NCBI GenBank assembly: GCA_001931905.2
Contig: MSJI02000830.1
Span: forward strand, 26,008-90,007
Reading direction: 5' to 3'
From: Cladosporium sp. IMV 00045
Taxonomy: Eukaryota > Ascomycota > Dothideomycetes > Cladosporiales > Cladosporiaceae
DNA length: 64,000 bases
A program made the position numbers and the translations under genes. The notes below the pieces were generated by a model. It ran no database searches. It worked only from the letters and a program-made list of their open reading frames with translations, and was not told the origin of the DNA. Below are positions 21,825 through 33,092 of the stretch, piece by piece. Position 1 is the first letter of the stretch. Each line of letters starts with the position of its first letter.

Positions 21825-22572
21825 CTAAGTGAGTCGCACATACCAGAACAGCACGATCAAGAAAGCAAAGAACCCAACCCAAACCTTCCAGCCAACACCA
21901 GTTCGTTCCGCCATGCGCAGCATCCTATTCATCGTACCTCGTAGCCGGTTCCGTGTGCCCTCGAACTGATCGTTCATTTTCTCCGCCAGAGCGGTGGAGT
22001 CTCTGATTTCGCCGCCAATAGCATTCGTCAACTGTTGAGAAATAGTCCTGTCAGCTACCCATGCCTTGTATACAAGTAAACAAGCCGCCGTAATCCACTA
22101 GGTGAAACTACTCACATCTTTCAACATTCTCACTTTCCCACTCAAAACGCCCACTTGGTCCTCATTCTGGCTCTCGAGCTCATCGAGCACCGCGTTCGAG
22201 TACTGTCCCTTCTTATTCGGCGTGGCAGATCTGAACCCTCCGTCTCCGCTCCCTCGCCCGCCAGCATCGCCATTGGCGCCGGGGTAAGCGCTGAAACCCG
22301 CGCCAGGAGGGTCGGCGCTCAGATGTGATTGCGAGTAGGATGCATAGGGCGAGCTGTTGGCGGCAGGACCGGCGGAGTAGGGAGTGTTGCGCGCCGCGGA
22401 GCGAGCGCCTGGGGCGGGCGATGAGGCGGACGACGATGGGCGGGAGCGGGATTGTGCGTCGTATGAGGAGAAGAGGGCGTTGCGCGCGTCGCGCTGGTGG
22501 AATCTACGGTGATGTTAGAGATGCTTGGCTAGCGGTCCATTGAGGGTATTTATTCAGATACCTTGACGCCAT
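21825..22572 (-). CDS. BET1: ER-to-Golgi v-SNARE BET1
   Basis: Predicted 201-aa tail-anchored SNARE for COPII vesicle fusion at the cis-Golgi. Exons: 22572-22562 (only 11 nt, ATG plus 8), 22503-22116 and 22031-21825; introns 58 bp and 84 bp. The spliced N-terminus is MASRFHQRDARNALFSSYDAQ, the fungal Bet1 start. Then come a Ser/Ala/Gly-rich linker and the SNARE motif ending in two blocks (QYSNAVLDELESQNEDQVGVLSGKV and LAEKMNDQFEGTRNRLRGTMNRMLRMAERTG). A single C-terminal membrane helix follows (WKVWVGFFAFLIVLFWYV). The conserved zero-layer residue lies in the ESQNEDQ region. The minimal first exon makes this gene easy to misannotate. Confidence 0.92.
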
Positions 22573-22913
22573 GTTGGCCCAGGACTCGAGGTGGAGTCGA
22601 GAGGTGACGTTTTGGGACGTTGTTGGAGGTTCGGGCTTTGTGCTTGTTGTAGCGAGCCGATTGTATGGGGTCTTTGTTGGTTTGCTTCGATTATTGTTTG
22701 AGACTTAGGTTGAGCAAAGGAACTGTAAATATTCAAAAATACTTAATCGACGACAAAATTACAATATGGCATACGGCTGATATCAAGACACGTAGCAAAT
22801 AACTAATAATAAGGTAGAATCGTGGCGTGCCCGCAGGCACCCGCTTACTGCAGCTCTGTGTGGTTCCCCCTATCAAACTCCTGATCTGCACCAGATGATC
22901 GCGCACTTTATCC
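22573..22913. promoter_or_regulatory. Upstream region of BET1
   Basis: 341 bp between the BET1 start and the PEX16 stop codon, both on the minus strand. It serves as the BET1 promoter and PEX16 3' region. The PEX16-proximal half is AT-rich (AACTAATAATAAGG). Confidence 0.5.
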
Positions 22914-24121
22914 TTACAAGGTGGCAGTGGGGAAGTAATACTGCTCCCAAAGGAAATCATAGTCCTCCACGAATGTACCCACCATGTCCAACAAAGGTTT
23001 ACCCTTGAGCTTGCCCGCAAATCCAAGGATAGCACCACGAGTGACGTTCTCGTAGAAGGCACCGCGCATTCCCCACCATGCCATTCCCCAGCTGCGCTTC
23101 TTGAATTCGTCGCGTTCGAGCTGAGTGAGGCCTCTGGCGCCGCCAGGTCGTCTAGTCTCTAGGTCGCGCTTTGCGAGCTGTCGTGCACCATACTCGATGG
23201 AAAGGCCGATGAGCCAAGGCCGCCAGTCTGCCTTGCCCTTGCCGTCTTGTCTCTGATTCCAGTATGCCATAGCTCCCGCATAGATGACTGGCCGCAGGAT
23301 ATAAAGAACCTCTGCAATCTCGCCGAGTCCCGCCGTTCGCTGGAGTAAAGCCTTGGGCGGTTTCACGTCGTCTGCGGTAAGCACCTTTGATAAGAGATAT
23401 GATGAGATGTCTTCGGAGCTGGGAAGTGGTGGCAGGGTCAGGGACGTGCGAGGCATGGTCCACTTCTCCGAGCCAGCATGCGACACCTCTGATGGCGGCG
23501 AGTGCAGCATATCTTCCTCGTCCAAAGCAGGCTTTTCCTCTTGTAGCTCCCTCTCCGGTAATGGTGGATTCAGCAGCGGCCTCGAGTTTGTCAAGCGCAT
23601 CAAGATAAGCCTACAGATCGCCTTGACGGCCTCTAGTAGCACCACGACCCTCCATCTTGCCTTCTCTCCTCTCCTCTTCGCCATCATTTCGAGGAGTAGT
23701 TCGGTATATTGGACACATGATAGGGTAATGGCCGTGCGCTTATATGTCGAGCTTTTCTGGCAGTAGTATCGCGTGTATCTATTGTGCGGAGTTTGCGGTT
23801 TATTTCGCTGTGAATGTGAGGGTGCTCGAGACAAGAGGTCGTCGTGGTAGATTCCCAGCAGTTGTACGCCTGAGTTGAGTGATTCGGATGCGATTTCTTG
23901 TTCTCTGAAGCGACCTGAACGTGCGTTAGTGCGAGAAATCGAGCCACCAGATGTTCAGGAGACATACCAGGAATAATGTAGGTCAACGAGCGCAGTGCAC
24001 CTTCGACCTGGCCGACCGCGCCGGCATTCTTGGTGATGAACTCGCTGTACATGTCGAGCAGTTTGGGCGGTAGGGCGGCAGCATCTTTCGTATGGCCCGC
24101 GGCCTGTTTCAGCCGGTTCAT
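22914..24121 (-). CDS. PEX16: Peroxisomal membrane protein PEX16
   Basis: Predicted 384-aa peroxin that acts at the ER and peroxisome in membrane-protein targeting. Exon 1 is 24121-23968 and exon 2 is 23914-22914; the 53-bp intron (GTATGT...TTCAG) joins RSLTYIIPG to RFREQEIASESLNSG, the highly conserved N-terminal Pex16 signature. The later blocks LLQRTAGLGEIAEVLYILRPVIYA, WRPWLIGLSIEYGAR and the C-terminal FVEDYDFLWEQYYFPTATL are also typical. Two or three hydrophobic stretches could be membrane segments. The linker in residues about 150-215 is acidic and variable. The exon-2 frame alone would lack the conserved N-terminus, so the spliced form is preferred. Confidence 0.94.
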
Positions 24122-24631
24122 TGTGCCTGCTTCGACCAGACGAGAATCTTGGTCGTGTTGTCGTTGGTCGCAAGTCCTCTGGTACCTGTGTAGGAGTTGG
24201 TGATGCGCGACGATGATGCACGGGCTGCGAAGGGTGAGCCGAGGCGAGTTGAACAATTAGCGCGGCTGGGGGATTTGCTGACTCTATCTGGGGTCAGCGG
24301 CCGATGGCCAAGCGGACGTCAGAGATGATCTTCAAATACGTGGGTGCTAACATTGGATTATCTCAAAAAATCGTGACTATCAATGGTGGTGTTGTATCTT
24401 TACAAACGTTGATACCTGCTCAAACTAATTACAGTATTATACGTTGGTTGGTCGGTATCTTACGAGCCCTTGTAGAATATTCTTTCATGCGTGCTACACA
24501 TCGTCCTTTGATCGCCCGGCTGAATGCGATGAAACTCAAGAGTAATATGCATTGACGGTGGAAGACGCAGCATAACAGAGGAGCATTTTTCCGGCCTTCG
24601 CGTATAGACATGGCATCTTCCATTTGATCAA
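24122..24631. other. Intergenic region PEX16/HD protein
   Basis: Upstream of PEX16 and downstream of the HD-domain gene. Around 24299-24312 there is a tRNA A-box-like string (TGGCCAAGCGG), but no B-box or cloverleaf follows. Confidence 0.5.
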
Positions 24632-25418
24632 TCATGACAGACCGGCATTCTCTTCATCCCACCACCCCCTGAACTCTTTCAATCTCCGTGTTCGCTCCTC
24701 AGCCAACCGTCTACCAGTCTCAGTCTTCATCATGCCCTCAAGGTTCTCAAGCTTCTCGACGAAATGCTCAATACATCCGTGAAGACCCCTTCCAGAAGCC
24801 TTCGCGCCACCAAAAGCGAAACACCTCGCGATGCCGACCGCACCAATGGCGTCGAGACGATCAGCATCCTGCACAATACCGAGTTCGGGATGAGCATTCA
24901 CCATGGCCTTGACGAGTTGCGGACGCTTGATCTCGCTAGAGAAAGAGACATGTTCCACAATGAGAGCAACTTTGCTCATGAGGCGTGGCGGACAGCCGTT
25001 CTTTTGCAGCACTTGCGTGATCATGGTCTCGGCGACTTCTCCTGGTTGCAGGTACTTCTTGTCTCCAACATCGTGTAGCAGGGCAGCTAGTACGACTGCT
25101 TGCTCGTCCAGTTGTTTCGAGCCATGTTCCAGCTCGCTTTCCAGAATCCGTTTGGCGAATGACAGAACGCGCAGTATGTGATTGAAGTCGTGAGACATGT
25201 CATACCGCGACATGTACTCTTCGACATAGCTGTAGACGCCCTTGTACAGAGTAGAGCTCTCGAATCCCTGGTTCTCGTCTGGCTTCACTCCCTCTTGTCT
25301 GTATTGCGATGTGATTAGATAGGCCTAAGAGCAGAAACCTACGAATAGACTAAGCGAGCACGCACGATTCAGCATGGCCATCGATGGCACGAACATCAGA
25401 ATTGTCAGGAACCGTCAT
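24632..25418 (-). CDS. HD-domain metal-dependent phosphohydrolase-like protein
   Basis: Predicted 239-aa cytosolic protein. Exon 1 is 25418-25366 (MTVPDNSDVRAIDGHAES) and exon 2 is 25298-24632, with a 67-bp intron using a GTGCGT donor and ATACAG acceptor. The HD superfamily motifs are visible: the first His in MSHDFNHILRV, the HD pair in LAALLHDVGDKK, and the distal Asp in QDADRLDAIGAVG. The last is followed by IARCFAFGG as in the bacterial YpgQ/YedJ-like branch. Related enzymes hydrolyse nucleotides or other phosphoesters with Mn or Fe; the fungal substrate is unknown. The HD region is certain; the first exon is inferred from splice sites and phase, since no ATG opens the longer exon. Divergent from RPN8 by 276 bp. 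Confidence 0.85.
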
Positions 25419-25694
25419 ATTGGACAGCGTACGTTTGGTGTGGTTTGTAGATTGTGAGTCTGAAGGTTGCCTAAACGCGAATTAATTTATCGAAGTGAAA
25501 GCACCAACCACCTCGAACAGCGCGGCGAACCTCCCGCGCAGTCCATCAGCGTCACAGGCGAGCCACTTCGCTGGAGCTGTCGAGTGTGAACTGTCGCCAT
25601 AACATCATCACCAAACTCAACATACACCACCCACGAGCGTCCATCGCATCTCTACAATACCCCAAGACCTGGACCATACTGCAAGTACACCAAG
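25419..25694. promoter_or_regulatory. Bidirectional upstream region HD protein/RPN8
   Basis: 276 bp between divergent ATGs. I looked for the proteasome-associated element GGTGGCAAA of yeasts and did not find it here. Confidence 0.5.
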
Positions 25695-26935
25695 ATGCCG
25701 GCCACCACAGCGGAAACGCTGAGCATCGTCAACCGCACCGTCACCGTCGCGCCTCTCGTCCTTCTTTCCGCAGCAGATCATTACGGCCGTTCGGCAAAGG
25801 GCACCAAGAAGCGAGTGCTCGGTGTGCTCCTGGGACAGAACGATGGAAAGAGTGTGCGAGTATCCAACAGCTTTGCCAGTGCGTACACCCGCGGGATGGA
25901 TATACAGAAAATAGAAACCATCGCATACTGACTGACGTCTTACTTGCAGTTCCCTTCGAGGAAGATGAGAAGGATCCATCTGTGTGGTTCATTGACCACA
26001 ACTACATTGAAGGAATGAACGACATGTTCAAGAAGGTCAACGCAAGGGAGAAGCTGATCGGCTGGTATCACTCGGGTCCCAAGCTGCGCGCAAGCGATCT
26101 CGAGATCAACGAGCTGTTCAAACGATACACACCCAACCCGTTGCTCGCCATCATCGACGTGCACCCGCAGGATGTCGGCGTGCCGACCGACGCATACTTC
26201 GCCGTGGAGGAGATCAAGGATGTGAGTTTGCGGACTTGGAACATTGCGAAAGATGAGCGCTAATACTTTATCCAGGATGGCACCACCACTTCGAAGACCT
26301 TCGTACACACCCCCAGCACAATCGAGGCGGAAGAGGCGGAAGAGATCGGTGTCGAGCACTTGCTACGAGACATTCGCGACGTGGCAGTCGGCACGCTGTC
26401 TACACGGATAACCTCACAACTGCAATCCCTCCAAGGCCTGCACCTCAGATTACAAGACATCGGCAAGTACCTGCAGAAGGTGCTCGACGGCGAGCTTCCC
26501 GTCAACCACGCCATCCTCGGCAACCTGCAAGACGTCTTCAACCTGCTGCCCAACCTCAGCACTCCCAAGGCGGCCTCGAAAGACCTGGCCACGGTCAACG
26601 GACTGGTCAACGGAGGCGTCGGCATGTCCGGTGGTAGCTCGGAGAACACGGAGCTCTCGCACGCCATGAGCGTCAAGACCAACGACCAGCTCATGTCCAT
26701 CTACCTCTCCAGCTTAATACGCTCCATCACCGCTTTCCACGACCTGATCGACAACAAGATCCAGAACAAGCGACAAGCGGACAACGAGGATGCCAAGCAG
26801 GACGAGGAGAAGAAAGACAAGGAGATCAAGAAGGATGAGAAGCTGATGCTCAACGGATCCAACGAGAAGGCCGACGCCGGCGGCAAGGAGGGCAAGGCGA
26901 ACGAGAAGGAGCAGAAGGATAGCAAGAAGGGCTGA
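25695..26935 (+). CDS. RPN8: 26S proteasome regulatory subunit RPN8
   Basis: Predicted 371-aa lid subunit. Exons 25695-25878, 25950-26221 and 26276-26935, with introns of 71 and 54 bp (donors GTGCGT and GTGAGT). Splicing gives [18 protein letters not shown] and [15 protein letters not shown] in frame. The MPN domain fills the first 150 residues ([38 protein letters not shown]). The metal-binding HxH of active JAMM enzymes is replaced by HSG, consistent with Rpn8 being the catalytically silent partner that dimerises with Rpn11. A helical C-terminal domain ([16 protein letters not shown]) ends in a Lys/Glu-rich KEKE tail. Length and tail match other filamentous fungi. Confidence 0.96.
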
Positions 26936-27344
26936 AGCTGAGGAAGAAAATAAAGCGGCCTAATTGCGGTAAAAAGGGATCATGAATAGACATAGCACGG
27001 CGCATGGCGTCTTCGGAAGGGGGGAGCATCATGTACGTTGGCGAGGATGCGCGAAATCGCTCCCCAACTTGTGAGCGAGCAATAAAAGCGCATGCTTTTC
27101 TCGAAGGGGACGAACAGCGTGCGTGTGTAGTTATATCATCAGCAAACGAGCAACTTTTAGAAGCATTCAAAGAGAACTTCGCTTGACAAAAGCGTGTCTG
27201 CTCGTTGCCTCATCCGTGGTCTACGAGAACCATGGCCATGCCTGCCCGTCTGAGCCTCAAATCGTACACTTCCTCACAGAATTTCCTAGACCATGACCCG
27301 AAACCACTCCAGCCCTCGAAAATTCAACATCAACCTTCGAGATC
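26936..27344. other. Convergent intergenic region RPN8/SWIM gene
   Basis: 3' flanks of two facing genes; no gene seen. Confidence 0.5.
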
Positions 27345-28097
27345 TCAATCCCCCCACCCCGCCGCCCACCCCGCCACGTCCTCCCCCCTCCCCTCCCTCT
27401 CCCCAACCATCGCCTTAAACCCCCCTCCACCCCTTTCCGCAAGCACGCAAGCGAGCAAATGCTTGCAGACCGGCGGGTCCTTCTCGCGCGCTAGACCGCC
27501 GAAGAGCCAGCCGAAAAACTCTCGTGCGTCGGAGTCTGTGGTGGCCGTGGGGTTGTGTGTTGGTGATGATTCTGATGCTGATGGTGGCGGATTGGAAGGA
27601 GCAGCGGGGAAAGCGGCGAAGGTGAACGCGGGACAGGTGCATGTCCAGGCTTGGAGGTGGACGGCGTAGCTTGGTTGGTGGTGGCTGGTGGGGTCTGCTG
27701 CTGATGGGCGAGAGCGAGAGGAAGGGTGGTGGGGTTGGGCGGTGCGGACTTGGTAGGAGAGGGTTTTCTTGCGGGGTGGACGTGGCGTTGCGTCGTCGTG
27801 GTTTGTGTCTATTGTTGAGGTCAAGGGATCTTGTTCTGCTGGAGTTGGATCTGGTGGCGAGAGGACGAAGCGTGTGACGAGCCCGCGGTCTAGCAAATCG
27901 AGGGCGGGGAGGAGGTCGTTTGGGAAGAGGGTGTGGAGGGTCAGGATCGCGGATTTGGTGTTAGGGTCGGTAGCGTTGGAGAGGGGATTGGTGGTTTCGC
28001 TTGTTGCATCATTCTCTATGGATGTTGATGTGGCGATGGTGGTGATTAGGGATGTGAGTAGGTGTTTGGGTGATGGGAGAGTGAGGTCGCTAGACAT
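27345..28097 (-). CDS. SWIM zinc-finger protein, SWS1/SHU2-like
   Basis: 250-aa intronless protein. A SWIM motif CxC...CxH is seen with Cys153 and Cys155 (WTCTCPAFTF) and Cys211/His213 (PVCKHLLACVLAE). The long spacer and the following HLLACVLAE helix are as in Sws1/Shu2 homologues. Sws1 partners with Rad51 paralogues in the Shu complex, which promotes Rad51 filament assembly during homologous recombination. The N-terminal helix block (LHTLFPNDLLPALDLLDRGLVTRFVL) also fits the family. The stretch between the two halves of the motif is rich in Ser/Pro/His/Thr. Assignment to Shu2 rather than another SWIM protein is by overall pattern only, so I leave the symbol blank. An unrelated recombination gene, RDH54, lies 11 kb away. 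Confidence 0.75.
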   Translation of the reverse strand: MSSDLTLPSPKHLLTSLITTIATSTSIENDATSETTNPLSNATDPNTKSAILTLHTLFPNDLLPALDLLDRGLVTRFVLSPPDPTPAEQDPLTSTIDTNHDDATPRPPRKKTLSYQVRTAQPHHPSSRSRPSAADPTSHHQPSYAVHLQAWTCTCPAFTFAAFPAAPSNPPPSASESSPTHNPTATTDSDAREFFGWLFGGLAREKDPPVCKHLLACVLAERGGGGFKAMVGEREGRGEDVAGWAAGWGD

Positions 28098-28910
28098 TGC
28101 GTTTCAGGCATTGGTATTTTAGTGTTGTCGGGATCTCTTGTTCTTGTCTTCATTCCATTCTTTGCTTAAGAGTATTTGATTCTCGTGGTGTTGGTGTCTG
28201 GAAGGTACGGAATGATCGTAAAAGTCAATGCAGCAAGCAAAGTTTTGGTGTGGAGATGAAGTGAGGTCGAGCAACAACATGGCCATGGAAGAGCCTCACA
28301 ATCGAAGACAAGGTGCATTTCCACGCTGCAAATGCAAATCCGACAGAATTTGCAATTGAATTCTCCATGCGTCTCTACTCTATCATATTGATTCAAAGTT
28401 AAACACGTATAAGCGATCTGGTTGCCGAAATCACCTCATACATGTTCACTGCGTAGATATATAAAAGCAGATGAGAGAATTGTGATATCCTGTCCCTCAC
28501 CCATATCACCACATCCGGCGATTTTGGGACGTACGTTATTGTTCTAGAAACTGCTAACACGATATTGCACCTTATACACTCAGAATGTGCCCTTCGTGGT
28601 TCAGCGCATTCTGCACGTTGTCGTCGGCAAGCAACAACTGGCCTGAAGTCCAAGGGTGTGAGGTTGCGTGCAAAATCATGGAGACATCAGGCGCCATCTC
28701 GATAATGAAAATTATGTAACTACGCACTGCATGGTGTGAAGAAAAAGATGTCACAAAAAACGACGCCTTTGAACTCACATGCCTGGCAAGGGAGATCGCG
28801 ATCAACCCAGATAAAACACTGAACCACGCAAACATTTCTCGCACAAAGTCTCAACAACGGAATGGACGTTGACATAGGTCTCCCTCGATCGAAAAGCAAA
28901 CGGAAACGCA
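28098..28910. other. Intergenic region
   Basis: Upstream of the SWIM gene. Moderately AT-rich with several short frames; none is recognisable. Confidence 0.4.
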
Positions 28911-29379
28911 TCAGCATGCACGCATCAACGACATTCCATCAATATCTTCGACCGACAGATCCCGCCTCAAAATCTCGTATTCCTCGAGATGACTTTTGCA
29001 TGCTTTCCAGAGTGAAGCCACAAAGGAAAAAGTGTCGAAAGTGGCCAGACAAAGCTGTCGCCTCCCGTTTACAATATGCACAGCAATGTTGAATCCTCGC
29101 TCGTCGACGGGCTTGCGCGTATGAATCCAAGGAAGGCCGGAGGGCAATCATCATGTACGTGCTTGGTTGGAAGAGCGTTTGTAACTCGCTGATTTCTTGT
29201 TTCGTGCCTTTAAGCAAAGCCAGAGGTGACGACGACGACATCGAGAGCAAGAGATCTAGGTTAGATGTAGATGGATAATGCACAGGAATCGCCAGGCGTC
29301 CTCGCTCACCGTCAAGATGCATACGATGGCTTTTCCCGGACATCGAGACGAGGATGGGAATGGGCTTTGGAGAAGGCAC
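28911..29379 (-). pseudogene. Possible frame-broken gene, family unknown
   Basis: On the minus strand two adjacent frames read like ordinary protein but do not join. Frame A (from about 29379) gives PSPKPIPILVSMSGKSHRM, LDGERGRLAIPVHYPSTSNL and SSPLALLKGTKQEISELQTLF. Frame B (29147 to the stop at 28911) gives ERGFNIAVHIVNG, LCLATFDTFSFVASLWKACK and HLEEYEILRRDLSVEDIDG. Frame B starts one base later than frame A near 29145. I tested the GT/AG pairs I could see between them and none restores the frame. There is no ATG at the left edge of frame A. It could be a pseudogene, a sequencing error, or chance. I do not recognise the family. Confidence 0.35.
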
Positions 29380-29479
29380 CTTACGAGGACAATACGATCA
29401 ATGCGTAGTGGATAGTCTGGGTACCGGCATGGGACACTTGCTCAAAGAGAAGTGCGAATGTCTCCTTCGACAAGCGAGA

Positions 29480-29480
<1 letters not shown>

Positions 29481-29513
<33 letters not shown>
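29481..29513. repeat. (GTC)n microsatellite
   Basis: About eleven uninterrupted TCG/GTC units followed by GACGACGTCG, which makes a short palindromic end. Confidence 0.95.
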
Positions 29514-29514
<1 letters not shown>

Positions 29515-31257
29515 CGACGTCGAAGGATATGCATTATCGAAGAGAAAAAGCTGCACACGCAGTCCTGAAGAGACCGCCACTCGCCTTGACGCTCAGCCTT
29601 CAGACTCACACAGACACACACATGCAAGCAAAGGATCAGTGCGTACATGCCCACTGCCGCCCCTTTATCCATGACATCTACATGTATGCTCACACGATGC
29701 CCCACGCAAAACGCATCCTGCACAACACTTCTGCAGGCGGCACCCGCGCTTCGAACCATTTCAGACCCCTCCATCCTCATGAACCACACAAGCCACGGAA
29801 CCAACGACCTTCCGCAAAAAGCATGCGCGCGCGATTTGCACCTCGGCCCGCGTAGATCTAGCAGAGACCCTGCTGCTTGCCGGCGCCACAAAACCACCTA
29901 CCATCTACCTTGCCTTAACGAAATAAGGTTCCGAGGGTTTCTTTTGTGAGATAAAGAAGGGGAACGTGATGTGCAGGGCCGCGCAGGGTCATCGGGTCGG
30001 GACCACGGCGGGCGAGTAGGGAAGTGACCTTTTCTTTTTGAAAGAAAGATCCATGTAGTACGTACCCTGTACTGTACGTACGAACGGAGCGTGACGCCGA
30101 TGGCCTCGGGCGCTTGGGGGAGATCTCGTGTTTACGTGCATGAGATATAACACAGGATGGGGGGTGATAACATGTCAAACGATCACGGGGCGAGGTGGGC
30201 TAGAAAGAGGTGGTAAGGTATCGTTCGCGCGCGAGTCTTGTGGGCCCCTCTGGCTCTCTGGAGTGTGGGATGGGCGTGACAGGGAACTTGTGATCAGTAG
30301 GTGACTGAATGGTGCGGCTTGGTGGGCTGCAGCAAAGGAGCAGTCTCAAGCAGATCTGGGGCGAAGTAAGAGAAGGCTGGCGCCATTGGCAAGAGAAGAC
30401 GTGGGATGGGATGAGGGATGGGGGATCCAGTAGTTCGGCGGCTGAGACAGAGGGCCAGAAGATCTGCTTGCCTCGAGGGGCAGCCGCCGACTTTCACATG
30501 CTTCGCTTCGCGTCTTTCGTCGCAGGTCCCATTTGCCTGAGGGGCAGATGATACGCGAAACGCAGGCGACGGCGACGGCCGGGTTGGCGGGGTCATGCGA
30601 CCGGTGACGACGGATGGGGGCTGATGTCCATCGACGTGTGATACGAGAACGCGGACGAGAAGAGAGACGAAGAGGCATTGACAAGGCAGCGCACGCTTGG
30701 CCGCGCGCGGGCGATGCGGTGGGCATTGGAGGCCAATGGAATGGGGAGGAGGCCAAGCGGAGGCCGCCCGACGAGCAGCTTGCCTTTCCTTCGTCTGCCC
30801 GCCCCATAGGAGCTTTGGGATAGCATAGCATAGCAATCGGAGGGCATTTGACCGAGAATAATGGCGGCGGCAGGCGGGCAAGATGAGAGGATGAGGAGCA
30901 TCATCATGTGGGGGCTCTGTCTCGCCGGACGCGATGATGACAGCGGATCACAACAAAGGAGACGCGCGCGCACGCGCAAACAAGAGTGGGAGGAGGCTTG
31001 CTTGACGATTGAACCACAAGGAGACTACCTACTACCTACGGAAGCGCTGAGGCGGGCCTGCGTTCCCAGCTGATGGGCCACCCACCAGGGCGAGACTGGG
31101 CTTGGTCGCGGATTGGAGGAAGATGTAACTGTACCGTTTCGGGTGTACCTCCAATGGCCGTGTCGGTTGTAGGCGCCGGGGCGAGAGTAAGCGGGCATGC
31201 GCGCAGGTCCGATGGCTCGCATGAAATTATTCCACGCAGGGAATCCACATGAGGTGC

Positions 31258-31287
31258 ATGATGATGATGATGATGATGATGATGATG
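31258..31287. repeat. (ATG)n microsatellite
   Basis: Ten consecutive ATG units in noncoding DNA. Confidence 0.95.
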
Positions 31288-32464
31288 GGCATGAGTGGAT
31301 TATTGGGATGGGGGGTCGGGCAGGTGGGCGAGATGGGAAGTTGGTCTATGATTAGAGAGCGAGACAGGTAGAGACAGAGGTAGAGAGGGGCACATGAATG
31401 GAGGATGCGATGTGCATGTGGGGCGGATAAGCCGAGGCTGGGAGGGAAGCGCATGTCGCGTGTGGCGAGATCTGTGACGCTTGTGATGTCTCTTTATGTC
31501 TTGTCGGTGAGTGGGATTGGCTTTGACGGTGGTGATGATGATGATGACTCTTGTGTAAAGAGCCAGACAGACTCTCGGATAACGGCGGTGTGGCAAACGG
31601 GGAAAGCTTTGCGAGGAAAGGATCATGTCAGAGTCAATGGATGGAGAGGATGTCGAGATGTCGTTGCCAATGCTGAATCATCGAATGCGGTGGCAAAGTC
31701 GGCGACCACATGCAGCAATGCGAATGGCATTGAGGGTCAACGCGGGCTGAGGTCATCAGGCAGACGAGGCATGGCGTAAGTCGCGAGGGTTGATGACCCA
31801 GAATGGCCTTTGGCCTGGCGTCGGGCAGTAAGAGAGCGCGTGAGTCACCCAGATCCTGAAGCTGGAGCTGGTACTGGGCGAAGCTGGGATGCATGTCGTT
31901 GGTTGGTTGGTTGGTGTCGCTGAATTGGTGATGGCGCCGGCTCTGTGCTGGTGCTGCTCTCTCCTCCCTGTCAAGCTCTAACCTGTTGTCTATCTCCACT
32001 TCACAACACACAGCAGTTACAGCAGCAGCAGCAGCAGCAAGCAAACGCCGGTCGGTGGCCAACAGCACTATTGGTAGGTAGGAGGTAGCATGGCAGCAGC
32101 CAGCCAACAAACGATGCGTGGCCCAATTCAGGCATCTCGCTCCCTCCGCCTCCTCATCCTTCTCGCTCCCTCCAATGGCCATGGTCAGGTAGGTCTACTG
32201 TAAATGGAACATCCGGCTGACACACACAACCCATCCGCCACCCAATCAATTCACTCCTCTTCTCTGTCGCCTTCTACGGCCTTCGGAGAGGCGAGCGTGC
32301 AATTGTCAGCCTAGCACCTCTCCTTGATGCCCGCGCTGCTGCACTGCTGTAACTGCTGCTGCGACTTCTCCTTCGCCCTGATCTTGTCATGCGCCCCTTG
32401 CGGCCAGCACCTCTCGGACGAGAGCTCTCTCCCTCCCACACACCAGAAAGTCACTTGCCGCAGT

Positions 32465-32498
<34 letters not shown>
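32465..32498. repeat. (AGC)n microsatellite
   Basis: About eleven AGC units; a shorter CAG run lies at 32021-32040. Confidence 0.95.
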
Positions 32499-32499
<1 letters not shown>

Positions 32500-33092
32500 G
32501 TCTCACCTTCTCCCTTCATAGTCGCCGCCTGGCGTTGCATTGTTGTCGCTTTCATCTTTCGGCCAAGTCATCTGCCGCTTTCTCCTGCACACTCATCACC
32601 TCATTATTGCCCGGCAGCCTAATGGCCGCCCCATTGACTGACTCTTAAGGCTACCTTAAGCGGTGGCACAGCCTGACCAACCGTCTACTCATCACTACTG
32701 TCTCTCCCCCCATTTGCATTCGCATTTGTATTTGCCTTTGCCTCCTCGCTTTCACCCGCCCTCCCGTTGGTGATAACTAATACATTCACAATCAACATCC
32801 TCCTCTTCCTCATCCCTTTACCCACTCCCTTTCTCTTCGATCTCCCACACTCATCATTCTTCCTGCTGACACCATACTGTCTGCCTGTCTCCAAACCCGT
32901 TAAGAGACTTACAATCCTCCGCCCGATCTATTTATCATCGAGCGTCCGGTGCAATTTCTCATTTGGTATCGCTCGGACTTAAGGCTTCCGTCTCCTCGCC
33001 ACATCGTCCGACCCTTCCGACATATAAGCATTCTACTCTTACCCATTGACTGCCGCCTTCTACAACAACAATCGACGCAGCGTCTCAGCACC

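Larger units (their letters stand above)
29380..33092. other. Long microsatellite-rich noncoding region upstream of the SWIRM gene
   Basis: About 3.7 kb without a supported gene. Long frames at 30290-31250 occur on both strands at once and reflect high GC rather than coding. It contains (GTC)n, (ATG)n and (AGC)n microsatellites and, at its right end, CT-rich leader sequence before the SWIRM gene. An extended promoter or a noncoding transcript is possible but not shown. Confidence 0.45.

Noticed and set aside
24299..24370. tRNA-like start (A-box TGGCCAAGCGG and a CTTCAAA loop-like string)
   Set aside because: No B-box, no pairing acceptor or T-arm, and the putative anticodon stem does not pair.
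30290..31250. Overlapping frames of 70-195 codons on both strands
   Set aside because: They occur at once in several frames in GC-rich sequence, have no protein-like motifs, and several lack ATG starts.
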